Shown here one piece after another: positions 39,609-47,210 of a stretch of DNA of 64,000 nt. The notes under the pieces are model-generated. The model was not told where the DNA came from and searched no databases. It saw only the letters and a list, made by a program, of their open reading frames with translations. The DNA is from RYN-133 sp036497285. Lineage in GTDB: Bacteria > Actinomycetota > Actinomycetes > Mycobacteriales > Jatrophihabitantaceae. The translations under genes were made by a program, and so were the position numbers. The DNA lies in NCBI GenBank assembly GCA_036497285.1, contig DASXJR010000031.1, positions 20,809-84,808 on the forward strand, given 5' to 3'. Numbering within the stretch: the stretch's first letter is position 1; each line of letters starts with the position of its first letter.

Positions 39609-41725
39609 TGGTGCGTGGTCGACGAGCGGGTAGGCACACCGCACGCCGCACACCGAAGCCGCGAGTGCACTGGATTGCACTCGCCGTCGCGATTGCGATC
39701 GTCGTCGTGCTGGTATTCGTCGACGCGGTGACGCATTCGCCGGGTGGCGAGCAGCCGCATACGACCGTGACCGGCGCGGCGGCACCACCGCCGTCCAGCG
39801 TCGTTGACGGCGGACCGGTCGTCAGTTCCGGTGCCACCGCAGGCTACCGGCTGTCGCCACGGGTGGCGGCACTCACCTTCGACGACGGCCCGAGTCCGTA
39901 CACAGCGCAGATTCTCGATGTCCTCGAACGGCAACACGTGCCGGCAACATTCTTCGTCATCGGCGCGAACATCGCCGGTCATGGCGACGAGTTGCGCCGG
40001 ATGGTTGCCGACGGTGACGAGGTCGGCGTGCACACGTTCACTCACATCGATCTATCGGGCGTGTCCGCCTGGCGTGAGGAGATCGAACTCGATACGACCC
40101 AACTCGCGATCGCCTCCGATACCGGCTATCTCACCGACCTGCTGCGCCTGCCGTTCTCGTCGCTCACTTCCGACATGACGGCCGGCCAATGGCAGGCGGT
40201 GCAGCGGGCGAGTGGTTACCGGACGGTGTTCGCCGACCTGGACACGAAGGACTGGGAGCGGCCCGGGGTCGGCCGAATAGTCGCCGCGGGAACGCCGTCC
40301 CGGCGTCGGGGCGTTGTGATCATGCTGCACGACGGTGGCGGCGATCGCAGCCAGACTGTCGCGGCACTGAGCAGGTTGATCGACCGGCTGCGCGCACGCG
40401 GCTATCGCTTCGAAACCGTGTCGCACGCGATCGGCGTTCCGTCACCGTGGTCCCGGGCGACGACCGGTGACCGGTGGCGCGGGACGGTCGTGCTCGCCAC
40501 CACAGTCCTGTCGCGCTGGCTGGTGACCGCGTTGGCCGTGCTGTTCTGGATCGCGGGTGCACTCGCGGTGTTGCGGACCATCGTGCTGCTCATCTTCGCG
40601 CGGCGGCACGCGCGGCAGCCCACCGTCGCGAGCGGGACGGATCTGCCCGCGGTTTCGATCATCGTCCCCGCGTACAACGAAGGCGTCGGGATCGCTGCCT
40701 GCGTACGGTCACTGGTGGCCAGTGACTACGCGGACTTCGAGGTCATCGTGGTCGACGACGGCTCGACCGACGACACCGCCGCGGTCGTCCGGGCCCTGGG
40801 CGAGTCCGGGGTGCGCGTGATCGTCCAGGCGAATGCCGGCAAGCCGGCCGCTCTGATGACCGGAATCGCCGCCGCCCGAAACGATGTCTTCGTCCTCGTC
40901 GACGGCGACACCGTGTTCGAGCCGCGAAGCCTTCGCGCACTGGTCGCGCCGATGCTCGACCCCCGCGTGGGAGCTGTCTCGGGGAACACCAAGGTGGGAA
41001 ACCGGCGCCGCCTGCTCGGCAGGTGGCAGCACGTCGAGTACGTCATCGGCTTCAACCTCGACCGCCGCATGTTCGACGTCCTCGAATGCATGCCTACCGT
41101 GCCCGGTGCAATCGGCGCGTTCCGTCGAGAAACGATGGCCGACATCGGCGGCGTCACCGACCACACGCTCGCCGAGGACACAGACCTGACCATGGCTGTA
41201 TGCCGGGCCGGCTGGCGGGTCGTGTACGCCCCCGCCGCGAAGGCATGGACCGAGGCACCGAGCAGCATCGGCGCGCTGTGGCGCCAGCGCTACCGCTGGT
41301 GCTACGGCACCTTGCAGGCTATGTGGAAACACCGCCACGCGATCATCGAGCACGGCTCGTCCGGCCGGCTCGGCCGCCGTGGACTGCCCTATCTGATGAC
41401 GTTCCAGGTCCTGCTGCCTCTGCTCGCACCGGTCGTCGACGCGGCAACGATCGCCGCGTTGTTCACCGGCCACGGGACACAACTCGTGATCGCCTGGCTG
41501 ATCTTCCTAGGCGCTCAGATCGTCAGTGCGGTCTACGCGTTCCGACTCGACGGGGAGCGACTACGTGTCCTGTGGGTGCTCCCGCTGCAACAGATCGTCT
41601 ACCGGCAACTGATGTACCTGGTGGTCGTCCAATCCGTCGCAAGCGCGATCTACGGCGTCCGCCTGCGCTGGCACAAACTCGACCGCACCGGCCAACTCGA
41701 CGACGCACCCACGTTCGCGGCCTGA
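39605..41725 (+). CDS. Polysaccharide deacetylase-glycosyltransferase 2 fusion (MatB-like)
   Basis: 706 residues. One helix (22-43), an exterior NodB deacetylase domain (TFDDGPSP 91-98, HTFTH 143-147, LHDGGG 241-246), two helices around 299-332, then a cytoplasmic GT2 synthase (DDGSTDD 384-390, DGDT 433-436, EDTDLT 524-529, QRYRW 561-565) and about four C-terminal helices. The order matches MatB of streptomycetes, which makes and de-acetylates poly-N-acetylglucosamine at the surface; the same product is a fair inference. GTG 39605 and ATG 39608 are both possible starts. Confidence 0.9.
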   Translation: MMVRGRRAGRHTARRTPKPRVHWIALAVAIAIVVVLVFVDAVTHSPGGEQPHTTVTGAAAPPPSSVVDGGPVVSSGATAGYRLSPRVAALTFDDGPSPYTAQILDVLERQHVPATFFVIGANIAGHGDELRRMVADGDEVGVHTFTHIDLSGVSAWREEIELDTTQLAIASDTGYLTDLLRLPFSSLTSDMTAGQWQAVQRASGYRTVFADLDTKDWERPGVGRIVAAGTPSRRRGVVIMLHDGGGDRSQTVAALSRLIDRLRARGYRFETVSHAIGVPSPWSRATTGDRWRGTVVLATTVLSRWLVTALAVLFWIAGALAVLRTIVLLIFARRHARQPTVASGTDLPAVSIIVPAYNEGVGIAACVRSLVASDYADFEVIVVDDGSTDDTAAVVRALGESGVRVIVQANAGKPAALMTGIAAARNDVFVLVDGDTVFEPRSLRALVAPMLDPRVGAVSGNTKVGNRRRLLGRWQHVEYVIGFNLDRRMFDVLECMPTVPGAIGAFRRETMADIGGVTDHTLAEDTDLTMAVCRAGWRVVYAPAAKAWTEAPSSIGALWRQRYRWCYGTLQAMWKHRHAIIEHGSSGRLGRRGLPYLMTFQVLLPLLAPVVDAATIAALFTGHGTQLVIAWLIFLGAQIVSAVYAFRLDGERLRVLWVLPLQQIVYRQLMYLVVVQSVASAIYGVRLRWHKLDRTGQLDDAPTFAA

Positions 41726-41788
41726 ATCGAGCCAGCGGCGCGCGGTTTGGCGCCCGTTGGCCGAGCATGGACATGATCAGGCGTGTGA

Positions 41789-42088
41789 TCACGCTGACTC
41801 GGTAAACGCACTCCCGCTTTTCGGGTGCAGTTCTCCGGAGTACACGAGGTCTTCGGCGACGTCGCGCAGTTTCCGGTTCTCGCACTGACTGGCCTTGACG
41901 AGAAAGTCGAAGGCGGTATCCGGCGAAATCTTGTGGCGTTCCACCAGGATGCCGACGGCCGTGCCGATTACTCGACTGGAGCGGAGCGCGACTTCCAGGT
42001 TCGCGATCTTCGCCTCGGCAGCGGCTAGCGGGTCGTTGGCCTCGAACGCCGTAGGTGTGCGGGTCGAGTGGTGTTGTATGTCGGCCAT
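41789..42088 (-). CDS. ANTAR-only RNA-binding regulator
   Basis: 99 residues from the ATG at 42088 (ribosome site GGAGGGG). A short coiled-coil-like lead-in (AAAEAKIANLEVALRSS) precedes an ANTAR domain (GTAVGILVERHKISPDTAFDFLVKAS, RKLRDVAEDLV). No receiver or GAF domain is present, so activation must come from a partner or from dimerisation. ANTAR proteins bind paired RNA hairpins to prevent transcription termination. Closely related to the ANTAR gene at 44148. Confidence 0.85.
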   Translation of the reverse strand: MADIQHHSTRTPTAFEANDPLAAAEAKIANLEVALRSSRVIGTAVGILVERHKISPDTAFDFLVKASQCENRKLRDVAEDLVYSGELHPKSGSAFTESA

Positions 42089-42170
42089 GGCTGACCGGCC
42101 CCTCCGGAAAACTCGGCGCAGCCAAGGACCGCCCATGGTTTGAACGGGGACTGCGTCACAGCGCCATTTA

Positions 42171-42187
42171 CCCGGGCGACGCCCGGG
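42171..42187 (-). other. Small perfect hairpin upstream of the ANTAR gene
   Basis: CCCGGGC (42171-42177), loop GAC, GCCCGGG (42181-42187). It lies about 85 bases upstream of the ANTAR start, between it and the hairpin at 42222. The loop is three bases, so it does not match the six-base-loop ANTAR target. Confidence 0.5.
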
Positions 42188-42221
42188 AATAACGCGGATC
42201 TGCTGCCCGTGTGGCCGAGCG

Positions 42222-42256
42222 GTTTCACCCGTCCGGCATGGGCCGGACGGGTGAAA
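42222..42256 (-). terminator. Strong hairpin after the secreted-protein gene
   Basis: A perfect 16-bp inverted repeat (42222-42237 with 42241-42256; arm GTTTCACCCGTCCGGC) with a three-base ATG loop, starting eight bases after the stop of the gene at 42265. No T-tract follows on either strand, so it is a U-less terminator of the kind common in actinobacteria. Confidence 0.75.
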
Positions 42257-42264
42257 CGTAAAGG

Positions 42265-42888
42265 TCAGGTCAGGATGCCGATGATCCGATTCAGCAGGCT
42301 CGACAGGTTCAGCAGATTGCCCTGCGTCGGGGTGGTGTTGTCGAGCAGATGCGCGACCGCACAGAGCAGATTGCCAAGCAGGTTGCCCGATCCCGAATGC
42401 GCCGTGATGTCGAGGACTACGCGATTCAGATGTACGACAAGCCCGAGAAGGTTCAGGTCCAACGGGCCGAGAACCAGATGCAGGATCGTGCAGGTCGCCT
42501 GAGCTGCCATCGGGTTCGCGCCGGACGTGCGCGCGGTGTGCGCGCCGCTCGTATTGATCGGGAACACGACATCGTGGCGGACGGTTCGGCCGACGAGCTG
42601 ACCGTTGCTGCGCCGCAACGTAGTGGAGAGATCACCCTGGACCACCGTCTTGTGATTGCGCACATAGGAACGCAGCGGCGTGAAGTGCCCCGTCGCCCGG
42701 CCGTGCTTGCCGAACGACCCCATGAGGTGCGAGGCCCACGCGCCTTGGGCGGACGCGTGTGACGTGACTGCGTGCTGCGCTCTCGGCGCCGACGACGCGG
42801 ACGATGCGGGCACGACGATCGCCAGCGCAGACACGACCCCCGCGATGATCGCCACAGCGCTGATGAACAGCTTTCGATGCATGGACAT
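42265..42888 (-). CDS. Secreted actinobacterial protein of unknown function
   Basis: 207 residues from the ATG at 42888 (AGAGGGGAG ribosome site). Signal peptide KLFISAVAIIAGVVSALAIV, cleavage near ASSASSA. The C-terminal half is a recognisable actinobacterial pattern: CTILHLVLGPLDLNLLGLVV, LDITAHSGSGNLLGNLLC and LLNLSSLLNRI. Two Cys may form a disulfide. Many actinobacteria have paralogues, but no function is established to my knowledge. Confidence 0.72.
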   Translation of the reverse strand: MSMHRKLFISAVAIIAGVVSALAIVVPASSASSAPRAQHAVTSHASAQGAWASHLMGSFGKHGRATGHFTPLRSYVRNHKTVVQGDLSTTLRRSNGQLVGRTVRHDVVFPINTSGAHTARTSGANPMAAQATCTILHLVLGPLDLNLLGLVVHLNRVVLDITAHSGSGNLLGNLLCAVAHLLDNTTPTQGNLLNLSSLLNRIIGILT

Positions 42889-43145
42889 GCGTAGAACTCC
42901 CCTCTGAGCTCGCCCCGACAAGCGAGCGAGTGGGCGTATGCCACCGGCTTGGACACCGCCGCAGAAGGGCTACCCGCCCGTGTCGGGCGAATCACACAAA
43001 TTGGGTGCAGAAGGTGTCGGCGACCGTCGGCGGGCAGATCAACCGACCCGTGGCGGGCGACCACGAGGTGAAGCTAGGACCGGAACCTTCTTCTCTTTCC
43101 GAAATGACAGGTCGCCCTGCGCGGGGAACACGGCGTGCGCAGCGA

Positions 43146-43766
43146 TCAGGCGCTCACCTCCGGTGCGGGCTCATGCAACCTTTCGGCGACGGCGTCGCGG
43201 ACGGCAGGGACGTCGATGTCGAGTTCGTCGAACACGGCGGCAAGTCCGCGGCTGTCGCTGTCGAGAGCGCTGAGTAGCAGCCGGCCGTGCAGCTGGGGCC
43301 GCGCGCTCTCCCAACAGCGGCCGAGGGCGTGGTCGATGGCGCGCTTCAACTGTGGACTCAGTCCGAGGTCGCACAGTGGGCCGCGGGGCCGTAAGTTCCA
43401 CCCGACCTCGCTCGTGTAGAGCCGATCGATGGCATCCGGCCCGAACTGCCCCTGCACGTGGCGGCGGATCTGCCCGAGGTCGATCCCGAGCGTTGCGAGC
43501 AGGCTCGCCGAATCCAACCGGGGCCCGTCGCCGCGCCCGGAGCCGACGACGAGCCGGACCGCGGCGCGGCCGCGCTGTGTGGTGATTCCGTGCGCCGCCA
43601 ACAGCAAGCGGGTCGCGCCCGCCTCGGGCCGGGTCAAGGTGAGTAGCAGATGTTCCAGCCCGACATAGCCGTGCCGGGCCAGTCCGGCTTCGGCGCGGGC
43701 GACAGTGAGCATCGGACGAAGCGGCCGTGACGACACCGGTCCGCCGGTCGGGTTGCGGCGCCTCAC
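43146..43766 (-). CDS. Clp N-domain-only protein
   Basis: 206 residues from the GTG at 43766, which overlaps the HTH gene stop (GTGA). Two Clp_N repeats of the ClpC/ClpA type are visible: LARHGYVGLEHLLLTLTRPE with TLGIDLGQIRRHV, and LSPQLKRAIDHALGRC with GRLLLSALDSDSRGLAAVFDELDID. No AAA ATPase domain follows. Such proteins may act as adaptors or decoys for Clp unfoldases. Co-transcribed with the HTH protein. Confidence 0.85.
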   Translation of the reverse strand: MRRRNPTGGPVSSRPLRPMLTVARAEAGLARHGYVGLEHLLLTLTRPEAGATRLLLAAHGITTQRGRAAVRLVVGSGRGDGPRLDSASLLATLGIDLGQIRRHVQGQFGPDAIDRLYTSEVGWNLRPRGPLCDLGLSPQLKRAIDHALGRCWESARPQLHGRLLLSALDSDSRGLAAVFDELDIDVPAVRDAVAERLHEPAPEVSA

Positions 43767-43996
43767 CGTGGCCGCCGTCCGGGCAGGCGCCGAGCCGCGT
43801 ACTTCTTGTGAACCGACTGTCGCGTGAGCCCGAGCGCCGTAGCAATGCGTTCCCACGTCCAGCCATGAGCGCGCGCCGACGAGACCTGCAGCGCCTCGAG
43901 CTGGTCGAGCAGCTGACGCAGCGCCACCACCGCCGCCAGGCCGACCTCGGGATCGTCGTGCGCCGCAGCGGCGGCAAGCTCGGTTGCCTCAGTCAT
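43763..43996 (-). CDS. Small helix-turn-helix protein, Clp_N partner
   Basis: 77 residues from the ATG at 43996. The end of the protein holds a helix-turn-helix (WTWERIATALGLTRQSVHKK) preceded by helices (VALRQLLDQLEALQVSSARA). Leaderless: the -10 box lies seven bases before the ATG. The palindrome overlapping this promoter is the likely autoregulatory site. The coupling to the Clp_N gene is by a four-base overlap. Confidence 0.82.
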   Translation of the reverse strand: MTEATELAAAAAHDDPEVGLAAVVALRQLLDQLEALQVSSARAHGWTWERIATALGLTRQSVHKKYAARRLPGRRPR

Positions 43997-43999
43997 GCC

Positions 44000-44032
44000 T
44001 GTCAGTTTGAACTGACAATGCAGATCTGTCAA
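44000..44032 (-). promoter_or_regulatory. Leaderless promoter with palindromic operator for HTH-Clp_N
   Basis: On the minus strand, -35 TTGACA (44032-44027), 17-bp spacer, -10 CAAACT (44009-44004) and seven bases to the ATG. A perfect palindrome TGTCAGTT-TG-AACTGACA (44000-44017) covers the -10 and the start point, so a bound protein would exclude RNA polymerase. Confidence 0.75.
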
Positions 44033-44147
44033 CCTCGGCTGACGCGCGAGTAAGGATTTGGGTCCGCGATGGTCGCGACAGCACCGATGAACTGTTCCAC
44101 TTTCCGAAATCAGAATGGGTACGCCGCGAGCGACGCGCCGCGGTTGG

Positions 44148-44432
44148 TCAGCTCATGGGATACGGCGCGACGTGTCCCAACTCGCCGGTGAACACGAGAT
44201 CGGACGCGATGTCCCGAACTTTGCGATGTTCCTCGTGGCTCGCCTCGACAAGGGAGTCGAATGCGTCCCCGGGAGCGATCTTGAGTCGTTCGACAAGGAT
44301 GCCGATTGCGGTCCCGATGATTCGGGCGGACTCGAGCGCGGTCTCGAGAGTCGCGATTTTCGCCTCGGCGGCGGCGAGAGTGCGCGATTCCTGGACGGTT
44401 GCGGTGCGGCTGCGATCTGGCGCGTCGGTCAT
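44148..44432 (-). CDS. ANTAR-only RNA-binding regulator, second copy
   Basis: 94 residues from the ATG at 44432 (GAGAGG ribosome site). AAAEAKIATLETALESARIIG leads into an ANTAR domain (GTAIGILVERLKIAPGDAFDSLVEAS, RKVRDIASDLVFTGEL). Clear paralogue of the 41789 gene: the same length, same lead-in and same ending TGEL/SGEL. The intervening genes are unrelated, so this may be a local duplication. Confidence 0.85.
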   Translation of the reverse strand: MTDAPDRSRTATVQESRTLAAAEAKIATLETALESARIIGTAIGILVERLKIAPGDAFDSLVEASHEEHRKVRDIASDLVFTGELGHVAPYPMS

Positions 44433-44612
44433 GACTGACCAACCTCTCGGTTCGAACGCGCCACTGACTTGACCGCCCTCGGTCTGGACAGCATCGGCGG
44501 CACGTTCCCAGACCTGTACCCAGGCGACCGTCACGAATCACGCCCGGTAACCGGCCCGTCAGGGGCAGACTGAGCCAGTGCACGAGTACGGCCCTTGGGA
44601 TGAGTCCGGACC

Positions 44613-45494
44613 ATGCGAGTAGGCCTGGCACTGCTTCCTGAGGCGCACCCGGCCCAGGATGACCGTTGGTCGCGCGCCGAACAGCTGGGTTTCGCGCATG
44701 CGTGGTGCTTCGATCACCTGGCCTGGCGATCGCTGGCCGATTCGACGTGGCATGCCACCGTCCCGGTGCTCGCCGCGGCAGCGCTGTCCACCTCGACGAT
44801 TGCGCTCGGCACGTTCGTCGCGTCGCCGAACTACCGACATCCGGTTCCGTTCGCAAAAGAGCTGATGACCCTCGACGTGATGTCTCATGGTCGGCTGCTG
44901 GTGGGTATCGGTGCCGGCGCGCCGGGCTTCGACGCCACAGTCTTGGGCGGCGCGCCGCTGTCGCCCCAGGACCGGCAGAGCCGGTTCGAAGAGTTCGTGA
45001 CGCTGCTCGACCTGTCGTTGCGTCAATCGCGCACGAGTTGGGACGGAGCCTATTTCCGTGCTCTGGACGCGCGCACCATTCCGGGTCCCGTCCAGCGGCC
45101 CCGTCCACCCTTCGTGATCGCCGGCAACGGCCCGCGTGGCATGCGGTTGGCGCTCGCGCACGGTGACGGCTGGGCCACGATGGGAACCGCGCCGCATGGT
45201 AGCGATCCCGAGGCGTGGTGGAAGGGAGTCGCCGAGGCGGCAAACCGCTTCGATGAGTTGGCCGTGAACGTCGATGTCCCACCGACAGGAATGCGGCGCT
45301 ATCTCGACCACATGGCCCTAGCCGGGCCCGTGGGCTCGGTCGAGCAGCTGCACGACGACGCCGGCCGCGCCGCCGCACTCGGTTTCACCGACGTCGTCAT
45401 GCCCTGGCCACGGGCGGGTGACCCGTTCGCCGGCTCGGTGGACGTGATCGAGCGGCTCGCCGATCGGCTCGTCGACGGAGGCCTTGCCACCTGA
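44613..45494 (+). CDS. LLM-class flavin/F420-dependent oxidoreductase
   Basis: 293 residues; luciferase-like barrel with AWCFDHLAW, GTFVASPNYRHPVPFAKELMTLD and GRLLVGIGAGAPGFDA, typical of the actinobacterial F420-dependent branch (TIGR03560-like). The final segment GFTDVVMPWPRAGDPFAG closes the barrel. Reaction unknown. Convergent with the OhrR gene, four bases between stops. Confidence 0.85.
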   Translation: MRVGLALLPEAHPAQDDRWSRAEQLGFAHAWCFDHLAWRSLADSTWHATVPVLAAAALSTSTIALGTFVASPNYRHPVPFAKELMTLDVMSHGRLLVGIGAGAPGFDATVLGGAPLSPQDRQSRFEEFVTLLDLSLRQSRTSWDGAYFRALDARTIPGPVQRPRPPFVIAGNGPRGMRLALAHGDGWATMGTAPHGSDPEAWWKGVAEAANRFDELAVNVDVPPTGMRRYLDHMALAGPVGSVEQLHDDAGRAAALGFTDVVMPWPRAGDPFAGSVDVIERLADRLVDGGLAT

Positions 45495-45497
45495 GGC

Positions 45498-45971
45498 CTA
45501 CGGTGCGTCGCCACCCGCCGTTGCCGCATCGATCACTCGTCGCAGCGCGGCGTTGAGCTCGAGCAGTTCGGATACCGGCATGTCGAGACGCGCGACGATC
45601 TGCTCAGGAACCTTCTCGGCTCGGCGGCGCAGCGCGCGTCCTTGCGCCGTCAGTGTCACGGCCAGCAGGCGCTCGTCGGCGCGGTGGCGACGCCGCCGAA
45701 CCAGGCCGGACGCCTCGAGCCGCTTCAGCAGCGGCGACAGCGTCGCGGGTTCGAGTGCCAGGGTGTCGGCGAGGTCGCGCAGCGACCGCTCGTCGCGCTC
45801 CCAGAGCGCGAGCATCACGAGGTACTGGGGGTGCGTCAGGCCGAGCGGGGCAAGCACCGGGCGATACAACGCGATGACCTCGCGAGAGGCGACGGCCAGG
45901 GCGAAGCACACCTGGCGCTCGAGCGCCAACGGATCCTCGGCTGCGGATTGGGGCGGTGCGGTCAGTGACAC
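45498..45971 (-). CDS. ohrR: OhrR-type MarR regulator (one-Cys)
   Basis: 157 residues from the GTG at 45971. The OhrR signature ERQVCFALAVASREV with reactive Cys22, the LTHPQYLVMLALWE helix and the winged-helix DTLALEPATLSPLLKRLEASG are present. No other Cys occurs, so it is a one-Cys sensor of organic peroxides. Leaderless from TACACT (45984-45979), seven bases before the GTG. No ohr gene lies nearby; the divergent gene is a DUF5313 membrane protein. Confidence 0.85.
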   Translation of the reverse strand: MSLTAPPQSAAEDPLALERQVCFALAVASREVIALYRPVLAPLGLTHPQYLVMLALWERDERSLRDLADTLALEPATLSPLLKRLEASGLVRRRRHRADERLLAVTLTAQGRALRRRAEKVPEQIVARLDMPVSELLELNAALRRVIDAATAGGDAP

Positions 45972-45978
45972 AACTCCC

Positions 45979-46019
45979 AGTGTACAAACCAATAGGGCAC
46001 TAATCATTAGGAGTAGGAT
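45979..46019. promoter_or_regulatory. Divergent leaderless promoters with shared operator
   Basis: Palindrome CTAATCATTAG (46000-46010) lies between the -10 boxes TACACT (minus, 45984-45979) and TAGGAT (plus, 46014-46019). It falls in the -35/-10 spacer of the plus gene and over the -35 position of ohrR, so one bound dimer could control both. Confidence 0.65.
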
Positions 46020-46025
46020 TGTGTC

Positions 46026-46427
46026 GTGGTTGAAGACGACGTCATCCGACCCAATCCGTTGCAGTGGCTCCGGTACGTCTACACCGGTCAGGTGCCACGC
46101 GAGAATGCTGCCTGGGTGCTCCACGACGCGACGTGCAAGACCTGGATCCTGCGCCACGCGGTCCGATATCTGTTCCTCGTCGGCCCGCTCATCGCCCTGG
46201 TTGTGATCTTCCTACCGGCATCCGGCACGCTGCGCGCCGAGGCTGCCGGCGCTGCAGCGTGCAGCATCCTCATCGGATACCTCTGCTTCACGACCGAGGC
46301 CCTCGAGCACCGCGTCGAGAAGGCCGGCTACCCGTACGGGCTCGCAGGGAAGATCCGCGAGGAACGGTCGATCTCGGCACAACGTGCCGTCGCCGCCCGT
46401 GCGCGCGAGCGACGCGCGCTGAGATAG
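46026..46427 (+). CDS. DUF5313 small membrane protein
   Basis: 133 residues from the GTG at 46026, six bases after TAGGAT. RPNPLQWLRYVYTGQVPREN and WVLHDATCKTWILRH match DUF5313; two helices follow (YLFLVGPLIALVVIFLP and a second to residue 90) and the tail is basic. Function unknown. Its position opposite ohrR suggests control by organic peroxide. Confidence 0.75.
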   Translation: MVEDDVIRPNPLQWLRYVYTGQVPRENAAWVLHDATCKTWILRHAVRYLFLVGPLIALVVIFLPASGTLRAEAAGAAACSILIGYLCFTTEALEHRVEKAGYPYGLAGKIREERSISAQRAVAARARERRALR

Positions 46428-46457
46428 CCCATCGGCGCTCCTGAACGTCGGCGGCCC

Positions 46458-46489
46458 GCCGCCTCATTCACAGCTCTGGATGAGGCGGC
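46458..46489 (+). terminator. Hairpin terminator after DUF5313
   Basis: GCCGCCTCAT (46458-46467) pairs with ATGAGGCGGC (46480-46489) around a 12-base loop. No strong T-run. It lies 30 bases after the stop codon. Confidence 0.6.
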
Positions 46490-46620
46490 CTCGTGCGTTT
46501 GAATGATTCGCGCCTTCGAGGCAGTCGATACGTTGCAACCCGCAGTGCCAGTTCTCGTTCGGTTGCCCTGCGCGGGCGGCGGTGACGAACTCAAGGGCGC
46601 TCGTCACGAAAGGTTCATTC

Positions 46621-47100
46621 ATGCGAGATTTCTGGCGGATCACACGAATCGCGCTCGTAAGCACAATCGTTGCGAGCGGCATGACGGTCGCTGCCGCCGA
46701 CGCGCATGGCGCGGCGATCGGGGTCTCCGTCCGCGGCGTGCGGATCGTCGAGATCTACTTCGACTCACCCGGGCCCGACAACGTCTCCAACAAGAGCCTC
46801 AACGGCGAATGGGTCAAGGTGAAGAACACCACCGGATTCCACAAGAACATCACCGGCTGGACGGTGCACGACAGCTCCTCACACCGGTACACCTTCCCGA
46901 CCACGATCCTGGCACCCCATGCCATCATGCGGGTGCACACCGGCCGCGGCTCCAGGAACGCGCACAACCGGTATTGGGGCAGCACCACCTACATCTGGAA
47001 CAACTCCGGCGACACGGCCAGGCTCGCCAACGCCAACGCGGTTGTAGTCAACCGGTGCAGCTATTCCGCGAGGTTCGACTCTGTCAGGAAGTTCTGCTGA
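46621..47100 (+). CDS. Secreted lamin-tail domain protein
   Basis: 159 residues from the ATG at 46621 (AAAGG ribosome site). Signal peptide (TRIALVSTIVASGMTVAAA) then a single lamin-tail domain: VEIYFDSPGPDN, NGEWVKVKNTTG, ITGWTVHDSSSHRYTFP and ARLANANAVVV. Extracellular bacterial examples are structural or DNA-associated; function here is unknown. Two Cys at the end may form a disulfide. Confidence 0.85.
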   Translation: MRDFWRITRIALVSTIVASGMTVAAADAHGAAIGVSVRGVRIVEIYFDSPGPDNVSNKSLNGEWVKVKNTTGFHKNITGWTVHDSSSHRYTFPTTILAPHAIMRVHTGRGSRNAHNRYWGSTTYIWNNSGDTARLANANAVVVNRCSYSARFDSVRKFC

Positions 47101-47210
47101 ACCCCGCGCGCTGAAGAGCGCCTGACGAATTGCCCTACCCGGGCGTCGGTGTCGATGTAAGGCTGGCAAACGTCGCAACGGTCACCGTCCCCCGAGAAGG
47201 GTGATACGCG

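Noticed and set aside
42171..42256. Possible ANTAR-type dual hairpin RNA target next to the ANTAR gene
   Set aside because: Both hairpins have three-base loops and long stems; the known target needs two short stems with six-base loops of the AxxxGx kind.
42889..43145. Possible c-di-AMP (ydaO) riboswitch before a secreted protein
   Set aside because: The conserved blocks expected near the 3' part of that riboswitch could not be found by eye on the minus strand.
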